Assembly (NCBI GenBank): GCA_043743785.1
Contig: JAYTVW010000141.1
Location: 36,614-100,613 of the forward strand
Source: JAQTNA01 sp043743785
Lineage (GTDB): Bacteria; Pseudomonadota; Gammaproteobacteria; Burkholderiales; Rhodocyclaceae
Direction: 5' to 3'
DNA: 64,000 bases
Position numbers and translations under genes: made by a program. This document shows positions 14,452 to 23,236 of this stretch, piece after piece (the stretch's first letter is position 1; each line of letters opens with the position of its first letter). The notes beneath the pieces were generated by a model. That model worked only from the letters and a program-made list of their open reading frames with translations. It was not told the origin of the DNA and searched no databases.

Positions 14452-16655
14452 TGCGCACCCCCATTGCGACCGCGATTGCCGCGTTGTTTGCCGCCGTCCC
14501 GGTCTTCGCCGCCGATGCCATCTTGCCGGAGGTCGTCGTTTCCGGCGTGTCGGGCAATGCCACGCCGATGGTCTCGGACCCGCAGCCGACGCCGAAGAGC
14601 AGCGTTACCCGCGCCGGCCTGGATTTGCTGGGCGGCCCCGGCCAGACCAGCATCTACGCGCCGCTCAACCTGATGCCGTCGGTGGTTGTGGAAAGCCCCG
14701 ACCCCTATGGACTGAGCCCGACCCGCAACATCAACATCCGCGGCAAGAGCGACTTTCACGTGACGCGCAATGTCGAAGGTTTGCCGCTCGCCGGCATCGT
14801 CGGCGGCACCGATCTGTTCGACCTTGAAAACGTCGAGCAGATCGATATCTATCGCGGCGGATTGGCCGCCAATCAGGGATTTGGCATCTCCAACGCATCG
14901 GGCGCCGTCGATCAGCGCTTGCTGGCACCGCAAGAAAAATTCGGCGTACTCGGCAAGCAGGCTTTCGGCTCCTTCGATTTTCGCCGGACCTTCGCCCGCC
15001 TCGATACCGGCACCCTGAACGAAAGCGGCACCAGAGTCTTCATTTCGGCCTCGACCGCTGCCGCCGACAAGTGGAAGGGCGCCGGCGACGAGACGCGCGA
15101 TAACGCCATGCTTGGCGTGAGCCAGCAGTTGGGTGACCGGGTCAAGGTCGATCTCGATCTGGTCTACAACAAGTTCAAGGGCAACTCGTATCGCTCGCTG
15201 ACCTACGCCCAGGCGCAAGACCTGTCGACCAATTACAAATACGACTACAACACCGCCCTGAGCGGCACTGCGGCAACCGACGTCAATTACTACAAGTTCA
15301 ACCGGGTCGAATACGAAAACTACGCCGCGCTGGCGAAGATCGATATCAAGCTGGCCGAGGGGCACCATTTCGTCGTTAAGCCGTATTACTGGAAAGACGA
15401 TGGCGTCCAGTATTCGGCGAACGGCACGAACGTCCAGAAGTGGAACCAGAAAAACGACAACTATGGCGCCGTGCTGGAGTACGGGGGCCGCTACGGCACC
15501 TCGACGGATGTCGTGGCCGGCTACTGGCTGCAATCGACGGAACCGCAGCCACCGCCGACCGATCAGACCTTGTACTCGGTGACCGCCGGCGGGAATCTCG
15601 CTTTCACGAAATGGTCAACGCTCGCCAAGATCGATCGCTACGTCGTCAACAGCCCCTATTTCCAGGTGACGGAAACGCTAGGCAAGACCGTCCTGAGTGG
15701 CGGCGTCCGTTACATGGATCTCGGCGCACCGAAAATGCAGTATTACAAAACTGCCGGCCTGCCGAACGTGCCCTACGATCAGGTGTGGGGCTACAACCCG
15801 ATCGCCGACAGCAATGCCACCGTCGCCGCCAAACACTACGGCGAGCTCCTGCCCAACATCGGCATCCGCCAGGAATTGAGCCCGGCGTGGAGCGCCAGCG
15901 CATCCTACGGCCGCAAGTTCGGCCGTCCCGACTGGGGGCCGCAGGCGAGTAATTTCATCAGCAACGAAGCCGCTTTTCTTGCCAAGGGAATTACCCTGCA
16001 ATCGCTCGTCGACCGCGTCAAGCCGGAACTCTCCGACCAGATCGATCTCAGTGCCCATTACCAGAGCGGCGGGCTGACGATCGTGCCGACGGTGTTCATG
16101 GCCAAGAACCAGAACCGCCAGGTGCAGGTCATCGACCCGGCACTCGGCGGCACGCTGTCGTACTACCAGGGAACGGCCAAGACCACGCAGTACGGTGCCG
16201 AACTCGAAGCCGGCTACGAGATCAACAACCATTGGACAATCTTCGGCTCGGGCACCCTGGCTTCCGAAACCTATGACGCGGACACGCCGACCCTGACCGG
16301 CGGGGCTGCCCTCGCCACCAAGGGCAAACAGATTCCCAATGCCCCGAAAACAATGCTCAAGGGCGGCTTCACCTATCGCCACGGCGATCTCTCCCTGTCG
16401 CCAATTGTGCGTTACGTTGGGCAGCGCTACGGCGACTCGGCGCAGACGCAGCCGGTCGGCAGCTATACCGTGGCCGATTTCAACGCCGGCTACCAGCTTA
16501 GCCGCGATGTCCGCGTAGACCTGAGTGCGCTGAACCTGTTCGACCGGCATTACATCGCGGAGATTTCACCGAACGATACCAGCCTGAACGGCGCTACGGC
16601 TTATTACGCCAGCGCACCGAGAACGGTGGCGATGACGGTCAGCGCGAAGTTCTGA
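14451..16655 (+). CDS. TonB-dependent outer-membrane receptor (second of two)
   Basis: The 734-residue protein has a signal peptide (TAIAALFAAVPVFAAD), a plug (APLNLMPSVVVESPDPYGL, INIRGKSDFHVTRNVEGLPL, DIYRGGLAANQGFGISN) and a barrel ending in VSAKF. The ATG shares a base with the radical SAM stop (TGATG). It differs clearly from the first receptor and is followed by a FecCD-type ABC transporter, so it probably brings a chelated ligand across the outer membrane for that transporter. Ligand identity is inferred from context only. Confidence 0.9.
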   Translation: MRTPIATAIAALFAAVPVFAADAILPEVVVSGVSGNATPMVSDPQPTPKSSVTRAGLDLLGGPGQTSIYAPLNLMPSVVVESPDPYGLSPTRNINIRGKSDFHVTRNVEGLPLAGIVGGTDLFDLENVEQIDIYRGGLAANQGFGISNASGAVDQRLLAPQEKFGVLGKQAFGSFDFRRTFARLDTGTLNESGTRVFISASTAAADKWKGAGDETRDNAMLGVSQQLGDRVKVDLDLVYNKFKGNSYRSLTYAQAQDLSTNYKYDYNTALSGTAATDVNYYKFNRVEYENYAALAKIDIKLAEGHHFVVKPYYWKDDGVQYSANGTNVQKWNQKNDNYGAVLEYGGRYGTSTDVVAGYWLQSTEPQPPPTDQTLYSVTAGGNLAFTKWSTLAKIDRYVVNSPYFQVTETLGKTVLSGGVRYMDLGAPKMQYYKTAGLPNVPYDQVWGYNPIADSNATVAAKHYGELLPNIGIRQELSPAWSASASYGRKFGRPDWGPQASNFISNEAAFLAKGITLQSLVDRVKPELSDQIDLSAHYQSGGLTIVPTVFMAKNQNRQVQVIDPALGGTLSYYQGTAKTTQYGAELEAGYEINNHWTIFGSGTLASETYDADTPTLTGGAALATKGKQIPNAPKTMLKGGFTYRHGDLSLSPIVRYVGQRYGDSAQTQPVGSYTVADFNAGYQLSRDVRVDLSALNLFDRHYIAEISPNDTSLNGATAYYASAPRTVAMTVSAKF

Positions 16656-16665
16656 GGCGCGTCGG

Positions 16666-17730
16666 GTGAGCAGGATGAATGCGAGCATGGCAGACAATCT
16701 TCCGGGCGCAATGGCAATGCCGCGCTGGCGTCACCCCGGGATGCTTGGCTTGCTATCGACTGCCGTCGTAGTCGTTGCCATCGTCTCGATGGGACTCGGC
16801 CACTACCCGCTCTCGCCCGCGGCGGTGCTCGACGTGCTCTGGTCGGCCCTGACCGGCGTAGCGTCGGCACAACCACCGGCCGTGCATAACGTGGTGCTCG
16901 CCGTGCGCCTGCCGCGCGTGCTGGCGGCAATGCTGGTCGGCGCCAGTCTGGCGGCGGCCGGAGCAGCCTATCAGACGCTGTTCCGCAATCCGCTCGCTTC
17001 GCCCGCCATTCTCGGCGTCTCCGCCGGCGCCGGCTTCGGCGCCGCGCTGGCCATGCTGCTGCACGGCAGCGCACTGGCCGTGCAGGGTTCGGCCTTTACC
17101 GGCGGCGTACTCGCGGTTGGTGCGGCGATCTTCATCGCCGGTCGCCTGGGACAAGGCTCGGCGCTGGTCCTGGTGCTGGCCGGGGTGGTCGTTTCGGCGC
17201 TGTTCCAGGCGCTGACCTCGGCGTTGAAGTACGTCGCCGACCCGGTCGATACGCTACCGTCCATCGTTTTCTGGCTGCTCGGCGGGCTTGGCCGTGTCAG
17301 TGCGCGTGACCTCGCCTGGGCGGCGCCCTTCGCGCTGGCCGGCATGACCATACTCTTCCTGCTGCGCTGGCCGACGCAGGTACTCGAAGCCGGCGACGAC
17401 GAGGCGCGCACGCTGGGCGTGCCGGTGCGCACCCTGCGCATCGTGCTGATCGCCGCAGCGACCTTGATGACGGCGGCAGCGGTAAGTATTTCCGGCGTCG
17501 TCGGCTGGGTCGGCCTGCTTGTGCCGCATCTGGCACGTCTTATCGTCGGCCCGGCCTACGCCGTTCTGCTGCCGGCCTCGGTCCTGCTCGGCGCCGGCTA
17601 CCTGTTGCTGGTGGACGACGTGTGCCGCAACGCGTTTGCCGCCGAGTTGCCGCTCGGCATCGTCACCGCCGTACTCGGCGCGCCGGTCTTCGTCGCCGTG
17701 CTGACGAAAGCGAGGCGGCAATGGTCCTGA
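16666..17730 (+). CDS. FecCD/BtuC-type ABC permease, MolB-like
   Basis: The protein (354 residues from GTG, 351 from the ATG three codons later) has about ten membrane segments and the family blocks RLPRVLAAMLVGASLAAAGA, FRNPLASPAILGVSAGAGFG, ISGVVGWVGLLVPHLAR and ELPLGIVTAVLGAPVF. These are typical of siderophore and cobalamin importers. H. influenzae MolB, a molybdate/tungstate importer, belongs to this same family, which fits the ModE context. Its stop overlaps the ATPase start. Confidence 0.88.
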   Translation: MSRMNASMADNLPGAMAMPRWRHPGMLGLLSTAVVVVAIVSMGLGHYPLSPAAVLDVLWSALTGVASAQPPAVHNVVLAVRLPRVLAAMLVGASLAAAGAAYQTLFRNPLASPAILGVSAGAGFGAALAMLLHGSALAVQGSAFTGGVLAVGAAIFIAGRLGQGSALVLVLAGVVVSALFQALTSALKYVADPVDTLPSIVFWLLGGLGRVSARDLAWAAPFALAGMTILFLLRWPTQVLEAGDDEARTLGVPVRTLRIVLIAAATLMTAAAVSISGVVGWVGLLVPHLARLIVGPAYAVLLPASVLLGAGYLLLVDDVCRNAFAAELPLGIVTAVLGAPVFVAVLTKARRQWS

Positions 17731-18485
17731 AAGTGGAGGGACTGGTCTATCGCCGAGGGCCGGGGCAGGCTCCTGTCCTCGACGGCATTAATCTGGCGCT
17801 CGGCGCAGGCGAAATTCTCTGCCTGCTCGGGCCAAATGGCAGCGGCAAGACGACCCTGCTGCGCTGTCTGATCGGTGCCCTGCACGCCGAACGCGGCAGC
17901 GTGCGCATCAACGGCGAAAGCGACGCCGCGCCGCGTCGCCGGGCACGCCAGCTGGCCTACGTGCCGCAGGCGGCCGGCGACAGTGCGCTGACCCTGCTTG
18001 ACACCGTACTCATGGGACGCACGCCGCATCTGCGGCCGTTGGCCTTGCCGGGCCGGCACGATGAATATCTGGCACGTAGCGCGTTGGCGCGAGTCGGCAT
18101 CGCCCATCTGGCCGCACGGCCGTTCAATCGCGTCAGCGGCGGCGAACGCCAGCTGGCGCTGATCGCCCGCGCCCTGGCGCAACAACCGCGCCTGTTCATG
18201 ATGGACGAACCGACGGCCAGCCTCGATCTCGGCAACCAGGTACGCGTCCTGCGCACCATCCGCGATCTGGCTGCCGACGGCATGACCGTGTTGGTCACCA
18301 CCCACCAGCCGGAACACGCGCTGCTGCTCGGTGCTCGCGTCGCGACCATCGCCCACGGCCGGATCGCCGCGTCGGGCGCGGCGATTGACGTTCTGCGCGC
18401 GGAGACGCTGACGGCGCTTTACGGCACGTCGGTGGACGTACTCAGCCAGCAAGGCATTCCAGTGGCTTGCGTGCCACAACTTTGA
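17721..18485 (+). CDS. FecE/MolC-type ABC transporter ATPase
   Basis: The protein has Walker A LLGPNGSGKTTLL, signature VSGGERQLALIARAL, Walker B LFMMDEPTASLD and switch His in VTTHQPEHA. Length 254 is normal for FecE/BtuD-type subunits. Its ATG lies inside the last codons of the permease gene, so the two are coupled. It would power import by the adjacent BtuC-type permease. Confidence 0.9.
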   Translation: MVLKVEGLVYRRGPGQAPVLDGINLALGAGEILCLLGPNGSGKTTLLRCLIGALHAERGSVRINGESDAAPRRRARQLAYVPQAAGDSALTLLDTVLMGRTPHLRPLALPGRHDEYLARSALARVGIAHLAARPFNRVSGGERQLALIARALAQQPRLFMMDEPTASLDLGNQVRVLRTIRDLAADGMTVLVTTHQPEHALLLGARVATIAHGRIAASGAAIDVLRAETLTALYGTSVDVLSQQGIPVACVPQL

Positions 18486-18499
18486 CGGAAAAATCCCTC

Positions 18500-19525
18500 A
18501 TGTTCGCCCGACTCGTTCTGCTCCTCCTTTTCCTCGCCGCGCTGGCGGCGCACGCCGCGCCGCCGCGCGTGTTGAACGACATGGGCGGCGACGCGGTGAC
18601 GCTGCCGGCGCGCGTCGAGCGCATCGCTACCGTCGGCCCGATACCGGTGTTGAACAGTCTGGTCTTCGCCGTCGGTGAAGGTCCGCGCATCGTCAATGGC
18701 TTGGGCCTGTTTGCGAAGAAGCGGCGCTGGAGCTATCAGACGGTGTTCGCACCGCATCTTGCGGCGCTGCCAACATTGCAGAACGCCGACTACACACCAA
18801 ACCTCGAAGCCTTGCTGCAACTGGCACCGGATGCCGTGCTGACCATGGACCGGGCGAACGCCGAGGCGCTGCGCCGTGCCGGCCTGCCCGCGTTCTATCT
18901 CGCCTGGCGCCAGCCGGAAGACGTCAAGGCGGCGGTGCGCCTGCTCGGGCAGATCTTCGACAAGCCGCAGGCCGCCGAGCGCTACGCCGCGCGCTTCGAT
19001 GCAATCCTCGCTGGGGTCGCCGGGAAATTGCGCAACAAGGCGCCGACGCGGCCACGCGTTCTCTACTTCAGCCCGACGACGCTGACCCAGCCGCATCTGG
19101 TCGCCGAATGGTGGATTCGCATTGCAGGCGGCGACAGCGTTACTGACGACGGCCGCAGTATCGAATCGCGCAGCTTCACGATGGAACAACTGCTCGCCTG
19201 GGACCCGGACATCCTGATCGTTTCCGGCTACGAGGAAGCCGCAGCCCTGAAGCGCGAAACCCGTTTCGCCGGCCTCAAGGCGGTACGCAACGGGCGCGTG
19301 CTGATCGCCCCCTGCGGCGCCCATACCTGGGGCAACCGCACGGCAGAACAGCCGCTCACCGTCCTTTGGGCGGCCAAGCACTTCCATCCTGCACTGTTCG
19401 CCGATCTCGATCTGGTTGCCGAAACACAGCGCTTCTACCGCGATATTTTCGGGGCGACCCTGTCGGCTGCGCAGGTCGGGGAAATTCTCGCCGGCGGGCC
19501 GCGCGCCATACCGACGACCGACTGA
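18500..19525 (+). CDS. Periplasmic metal-chelate binding protein of the FecCD-type transporter
   Basis: The 341-residue protein has a signal peptide (ARLVLLLLFLAALAAHAA) and a class III binding-protein fold: VERIATVGPIPVLNSLVFAV, LLQLAPDAVLTMD, AEWWIRIAGGDSV, LLAWDPDILIVSGYE and LKAVRNGRVLIAP. A Met giving MFARLV is chosen because it leads directly into the signal peptide. It completes a three-component importer with the two preceding genes. It is analogous to MolA in context. Confidence 0.87.
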   Translation: MFARLVLLLLFLAALAAHAAPPRVLNDMGGDAVTLPARVERIATVGPIPVLNSLVFAVGEGPRIVNGLGLFAKKRRWSYQTVFAPHLAALPTLQNADYTPNLEALLQLAPDAVLTMDRANAEALRRAGLPAFYLAWRQPEDVKAAVRLLGQIFDKPQAAERYAARFDAILAGVAGKLRNKAPTRPRVLYFSPTTLTQPHLVAEWWIRIAGGDSVTDDGRSIESRSFTMEQLLAWDPDILIVSGYEEAAALKRETRFAGLKAVRNGRVLIAPCGAHTWGNRTAEQPLTVLWAAKHFHPALFADLDLVAETQRFYRDIFGATLSAAQVGEILAGGPRAIPTTD

Positions 19526-19559
19526 TTCGAGACACCACGACAACACAAGGATACGAAAA

Positions 19560-20612
19560 ATGGATATGACAATTGGCAGCATCGATCTGATCCCGCTCGA
19601 AGTGCCGCCGGCGGTTTCCTCAATTCGCCGCATCGGCGACGGTTTCAAGGCTTTTCAGGTCTTGCGCGCAGCCTACGGCAGCGGTCTGTTCGACTGGCTG
19701 GAGCAACATGGGCCGACCGATAAATCGACGCTCGCCGCCGCACTGGGGCTGCGTGGTGCGCATTTCGGCGGCTTTCTGCAGGCGCTCGAGGATCTCGGCT
19801 TGCTGGTGCGCCGGGACAATGCCTATACCGTGGTGCCGGGCATGAGCGAAGCGCTTTGTTCAACCAGCCCATGGTGCCAGGCGGAAGCGGTCGACAACCT
19901 GCTCGCGCCGTCCTGCGGCTGGTCCGATCTTGAGCGTTTTCTCTCGGAGGGCTGGACAGCGGTGGCGCAACCCGCTGCGTTACCCTTGCCGCTGACGCTG
20001 CATCCTTTCCTCGGTGAAGCGAACCGCCTTGCCACCTATCTCACGGCAAGGCAGGTGGAACGGCAAAACAGTCCGAGCGTACGCACGCTGCTCTGCTTCG
20101 ACGGTGGCGATGGCCTGCTCGCCGCCGCGCTTTGCCAGCATTTCCCGGATGCCCGAGTGACGGTCGTTGTGATGCCCGAGGCGCTGCCGCGTGCGGAAGA
20201 GACCATCGCGGCCTGCGGACTGGCCGGGCGTTGCCGCGTACTGCCCGGAACGCCACTCGATCCGCCGCCTGCTGCTGTCCTTGTGCCGTTTGACTACGTG
20301 GTGCTGTTTCACAGTCTTTATGCCGTGCGCAAATCGACCGCCGACGCGCTGGCCGCCGTCAGCGCCTGCCTCGTGCCCGGCGGTGAATTGTGCTGCGCCC
20401 ACTGGTTTTGCCTCGAAGCCTGCGAAACCGCGCCGGGTGGCCTGCGCGACCTCGACAGGGCGGTGCTCACCGACAGCCATCCGCTATGCCGTGTCGAACA
20501 GTTCTGCCAGCGCCTCGAGGAAGCCGGGCTGATCGACACCGAGCGCGACGATCTGACTGGCGAGTATGGCAGTACCAAACTGCATTTCGCCCGCCGTCCG
20601 GCGAATCGCTGA
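19560..20612 (+). CDS. SAM-dependent methyltransferase with winged-helix N-terminus
   Basis: The 350-residue protein has an O-methyltransferase-like architecture. The N-terminal dimerisation and winged-helix part reads FQVLRAAYGSGLFDWLEQHG, LAAALGLRGAHFGGFLQALEDLGLL. The C-terminal Rossmann part includes LLCFDGGDGLLAAALCQHFPD, then DYVVLFHSLYAV and LVPGGELCCAHWF. An AAGGA ribosome site precedes the ATG. Next to a radical SAM enzyme and a DUF364 gene it may tailor a small metabolite such as a metal ligand. Substrate unknown. Confidence 0.8.
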   Translation: MDMTIGSIDLIPLEVPPAVSSIRRIGDGFKAFQVLRAAYGSGLFDWLEQHGPTDKSTLAAALGLRGAHFGGFLQALEDLGLLVRRDNAYTVVPGMSEALCSTSPWCQAEAVDNLLAPSCGWSDLERFLSEGWTAVAQPAALPLPLTLHPFLGEANRLATYLTARQVERQNSPSVRTLLCFDGGDGLLAAALCQHFPDARVTVVVMPEALPRAEETIAACGLAGRCRVLPGTPLDPPPAAVLVPFDYVVLFHSLYAVRKSTADALAAVSACLVPGGELCCAHWFCLEACETAPGGLRDLDRAVLTDSHPLCRVEQFCQRLEEAGLIDTERDDLTGEYGSTKLHFARRPANR

Positions 20613-20622
20613 GGGCCACATG

Positions 20623-21486
20623 ATGAACGCCACAATTCGCCCCGATTCCCTGCTCGCCGAATTGCACGCCGCGGTGCTCGACCGCCTTGGCCCCGACGCC
20701 GAATCCCTGCACATCGAGCGCGCCGTGCTCGGCATCTTTTTCACCGGCGTCAAGCTTAACAACGGCGCCGGCGGCCTCTGCGCGACGCCGATCAAGAGCG
20801 TTCCCGAGGCGGTGTGCTGCCCGAGTTCGGCGAAAGCCATGCCGACGCCGGGCAAGATCGCCGGGCGCAAGGTGCTGCACGTGCTGGACGATCTCTACCG
20901 GACGCAGGATCTGCGCCGGGGGCTGGCCATCGCCACGCTCAACGCCCTGGCCGAAACGCTGTGGCTGCGCGACGGGCCGCCGGCCGGTGTCGACCTGCGC
21001 ATCGGCGACGCTTTCGACGCACTGCCGCTGGCGCCGGGCCAGCGCGTGGCGCTGGTCGGCGCTTTCCCGCCCTACATGCGCGAACTGCGCCGGCGTGGCC
21101 AGCTCTTCAACGTTCTCGAACTCGATCCGGCGACGCTGACCGCGGAGGAGTTGCCCTACTACGAGCCGGCCGAACGCGCGCCGCAGGTCATTCCGCGCGC
21201 CGACGTCTTTATCACCACCGGCACCACCCTGATCAACGGTTCGCTCGACGGCCTGTTGCGGCTGTTGCGACCGGGCGCCGAGGCGGCGGTGATCGGGCCG
21301 ACCGCAACGCTGGTTGTCGAACCCTTTGCCCGGCGCGGTGTTACCGTTCTCGGCGGGACGCGGGTCCTGGCGCCGGACGAACTGCTCGAATTGCTGACCG
21401 AAGGCGGTTCCGGCTACCACTTCTTCGGCAAAACGGTGGAGCGCGTCACCCTGCGCCTGCCGCCGGTGTTTCCGATCGCCCCGTAA
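20623..21486 (+). CDS. DUF4213/DUF364 putative heavy-metal chelation protein
   Basis: The 287-residue protein matches the DUF4213 plus DUF364 pair: FFTGVKLNNGAGGLCATPI and a conserved Cys-containing stretch (EAVCCPSSAKAMPTPGK) near the N-terminus, then VALVGAFPPYMRELRR, ELDP, ADVFITTGTTLINGSLDGLL and AAVIGPTATLV. The family is annotated as putative heavy-metal chelation and resembles PLP-independent enolase-like folds; no reaction is proven. The second of two adjacent ATGs is chosen for its 7-bp spacing to GAGGG. Confidence 0.82.
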   Translation: MNATIRPDSLLAELHAAVLDRLGPDAESLHIERAVLGIFFTGVKLNNGAGGLCATPIKSVPEAVCCPSSAKAMPTPGKIAGRKVLHVLDDLYRTQDLRRGLAIATLNALAETLWLRDGPPAGVDLRIGDAFDALPLAPGQRVALVGAFPPYMRELRRRGQLFNVLELDPATLTAEELPYYEPAERAPQVIPRADVFITTGTTLINGSLDGLLRLLRPGAEAAVIGPTATLVVEPFARRGVTVLGGTRVLAPDELLELLTEGGSGYHFFGKTVERVTLRLPPVFPIAP

Positions 21487-21509
21487 GCCGTGCAAAAAGG
21501 ACTTCCATC

Positions 21510-22136
21510 ATGAAAAATGGCCTGAAACCCGGCGCCGGCGCAATTGCCGAGCAGCCCGCCGCCTTGCGCGAGGCAGTACGACAGAGCCGGTCGCCGCAAA
21601 GCGATTCCGCGTTGATCGCCCAAGCCATCGCCGGCGTCTTGCGCCATGCGCAGGACGGCGATCTGCCGCTCTTCGCGTGGACGCTTGGCCTGCCCCAGGA
21701 TGCGTGGTTGGCGATGCTCGACGCCTACTTTCCCGAACTCGGCGCCCTGGAAGCGATGCCGTCGAAGGCCTATGCGGCGATTGAAAAAACGGCGCCCGGG
21801 TTTTTCCGGCAGATGGCCTTCATGCTTTACGAGCAGCGCCAGGCCGACGCCAACGCGGTCCATGCCGACTGGCTGGCGCGCGCCATCGCCGCCGGCTGTT
21901 TCGGCAGCCGCCACTTGTGGCAGGACCTCGGCCTGCGCGGGCCGGACGACGTTTCGGCGCTGCTCTCCGCCTACTTTCCGGCGCTGCATGCGAAGAATAT
22001 TCAGCACCTGAAGTGGAAGCGTTTTCTCTTCGCCGAGGCCGCCGCACTCGCCGCGCTGCGCAACGATCCCGAAATAATGCCGCCCAATTGCAGCCGATGC
22101 GATGAATTCCCGATATGCTTTCCCGTTGAATCTTGA
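21510..22136 (+). CDS. NifQ-like molybdenum donor protein
   Basis: The 208-residue protein shows NifQ features: NIQHLKWKRFLFAEAAAL followed by a C-terminal cysteine cluster NCSRCDEFPICF. NifQ carries a Mo-Fe-S cluster and donates Mo for FeMo-cofactor synthesis. The classical motif is CX4CX2CX5C; here only CX2CX5C is present and the first position is Ile. No nif genes are in the window, so it may serve in general Mo trafficking. It sits between the DUF364 gene and modE. Confidence 0.75.
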   Translation: MKNGLKPGAGAIAEQPAALREAVRQSRSPQSDSALIAQAIAGVLRHAQDGDLPLFAWTLGLPQDAWLAMLDAYFPELGALEAMPSKAYAAIEKTAPGFFRQMAFMLYEQRQADANAVHADWLARAIAAGCFGSRHLWQDLGLRGPDDVSALLSAYFPALHAKNIQHLKWKRFLFAEAAALAALRNDPEIMPPNCSRCDEFPICFPVES

Positions 22137-22151
22137 ACGGGCTGGATACGG

Positions 22152-22964
22152 ATGGAAGCAAAAGGAAAGGCTATCGAGCTGCGCGGTTCCGTGTGGATGA
22201 CGGTGGGCGGGGAAAACTTCGGCGGCCCCGGCCGTGTCGAGCTGCTGGCCAGGATCGCCGAGTGCGGCTCGATCACGCATGCGGCCAAGGCCATGAAGAT
22301 GAGCTACAAGGCGGCGTGGGACGCCATCGACAGCATGAACAATCTGGCCGGCGAACCGCTGGTCGAGCGTCTGACCGGCGGCAAGGGCGGCGGCGGCACG
22401 CACCTGACGCAGCGCGGCAGGCAGCTGGTCGACAACTTCAGGATCATCGAGCGCGAGCACCGCAAATTTGTCGATCAACTCAGCCAGCAGGCTGACGGGA
22501 TCGCCGACGACTTTCTTCTTATCAGGAAAATGAACATGAAAACTAGCGCCCGCAACCAGTTTCTCGGCAAGGTTGCAGAGGTCCGGCGGGGAGCGACCAA
22601 CGATGAAATCGACCTGGAAATCGCTGGCGGGCAGCGCATCGTCGCGATCGTGACGCACGAAAGTACCGCCATCCTCGGATTGCAGCCCGGAGCGGAAGCG
22701 TTCGCCCTGATCAAGGCATCGTCGGTGATCGTTGTCACAGACGGTCAAGGGGCAAAATTTTCCGCACGCAATCAGGTGCCAGGCGTGATCTCGCGCGTGC
22801 AGCCCGGCGCGGTCAACACCGAGGTGGTTATCGATCTGGCCGGAGGTGGCGCGATTGCAGCCATTGTCACCAACGAAAGCAGCAACACGCTGGAGTTGGT
22901 CGTCGGCAAGCCGGCTACCGCCATTTTCAAGGCGTCAAGCGTGATTTTGGGAGTTCCCGCGTAG
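22152..22964 (+). CDS. modE: Molybdate-responsive regulator ModE
   Basis: ModE binds molybdate or tungstate through its Mop domains and then binds operator DNA. Residues about 25-110 form the LysR-like HTH (VELLARIAECGSITHAAKAM, YKAAWDAIDSMN, GGGGTHLTQRG). Residues about 128-194 and 200-268 are two Mop domains (TSARNQFLGKVAEVRRGATN, FSARNQVPGVISRVQPGAVN). Length 270 is normal. It ends the third unit, 15 bp after the NifQ-like gene, and matches the three ModE-type boxes found in the same transposon. Confidence 0.92.
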   Translation: MEAKGKAIELRGSVWMTVGGENFGGPGRVELLARIAECGSITHAAKAMKMSYKAAWDAIDSMNNLAGEPLVERLTGGKGGGGTHLTQRGRQLVDNFRIIEREHRKFVDQLSQQADGIADDFLLIRKMNMKTSARNQFLGKVAEVRRGATNDEIDLEIAGGQRIVAIVTHESTAILGLQPGAEAFALIKASSVIVVTDGQGAKFSARNQVPGVISRVQPGAVNTEVVIDLAGGGAIAAIVTNESSNTLELVVGKPATAIFKASSVILGVPA

Positions 22965-23236
22965 GACTCCCAAAGACATTGCACATGCAGAGGGCCCGAC
23001 TGAGGTAAGCCGCCATTAAAGCAACAATGCTGCTTGCAATGACTGACTGGGGTGGCTGAGAAACGTGCAGACTACCGGCAAAATCAAGCGGCGGGTTCCT
23101 GATCCGTTATCGGGCATTCGCGTTACGCGATTTCCCGGTCTCGCTATGCCCGCTTGTGGCCGACTGCACTCATTGGGATTTTAAACCTGAACGGCAGCCC
23201 CCTGTTGCAAAGGAGCCGTTCAACTCACGGTACGGA
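22965..23236. other. Spacer between modE and the KilA-N gene
   Basis: Cargo and transposition module meet here in convergent orientation. No gene or clear terminator was identified. Confidence 0.4.
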
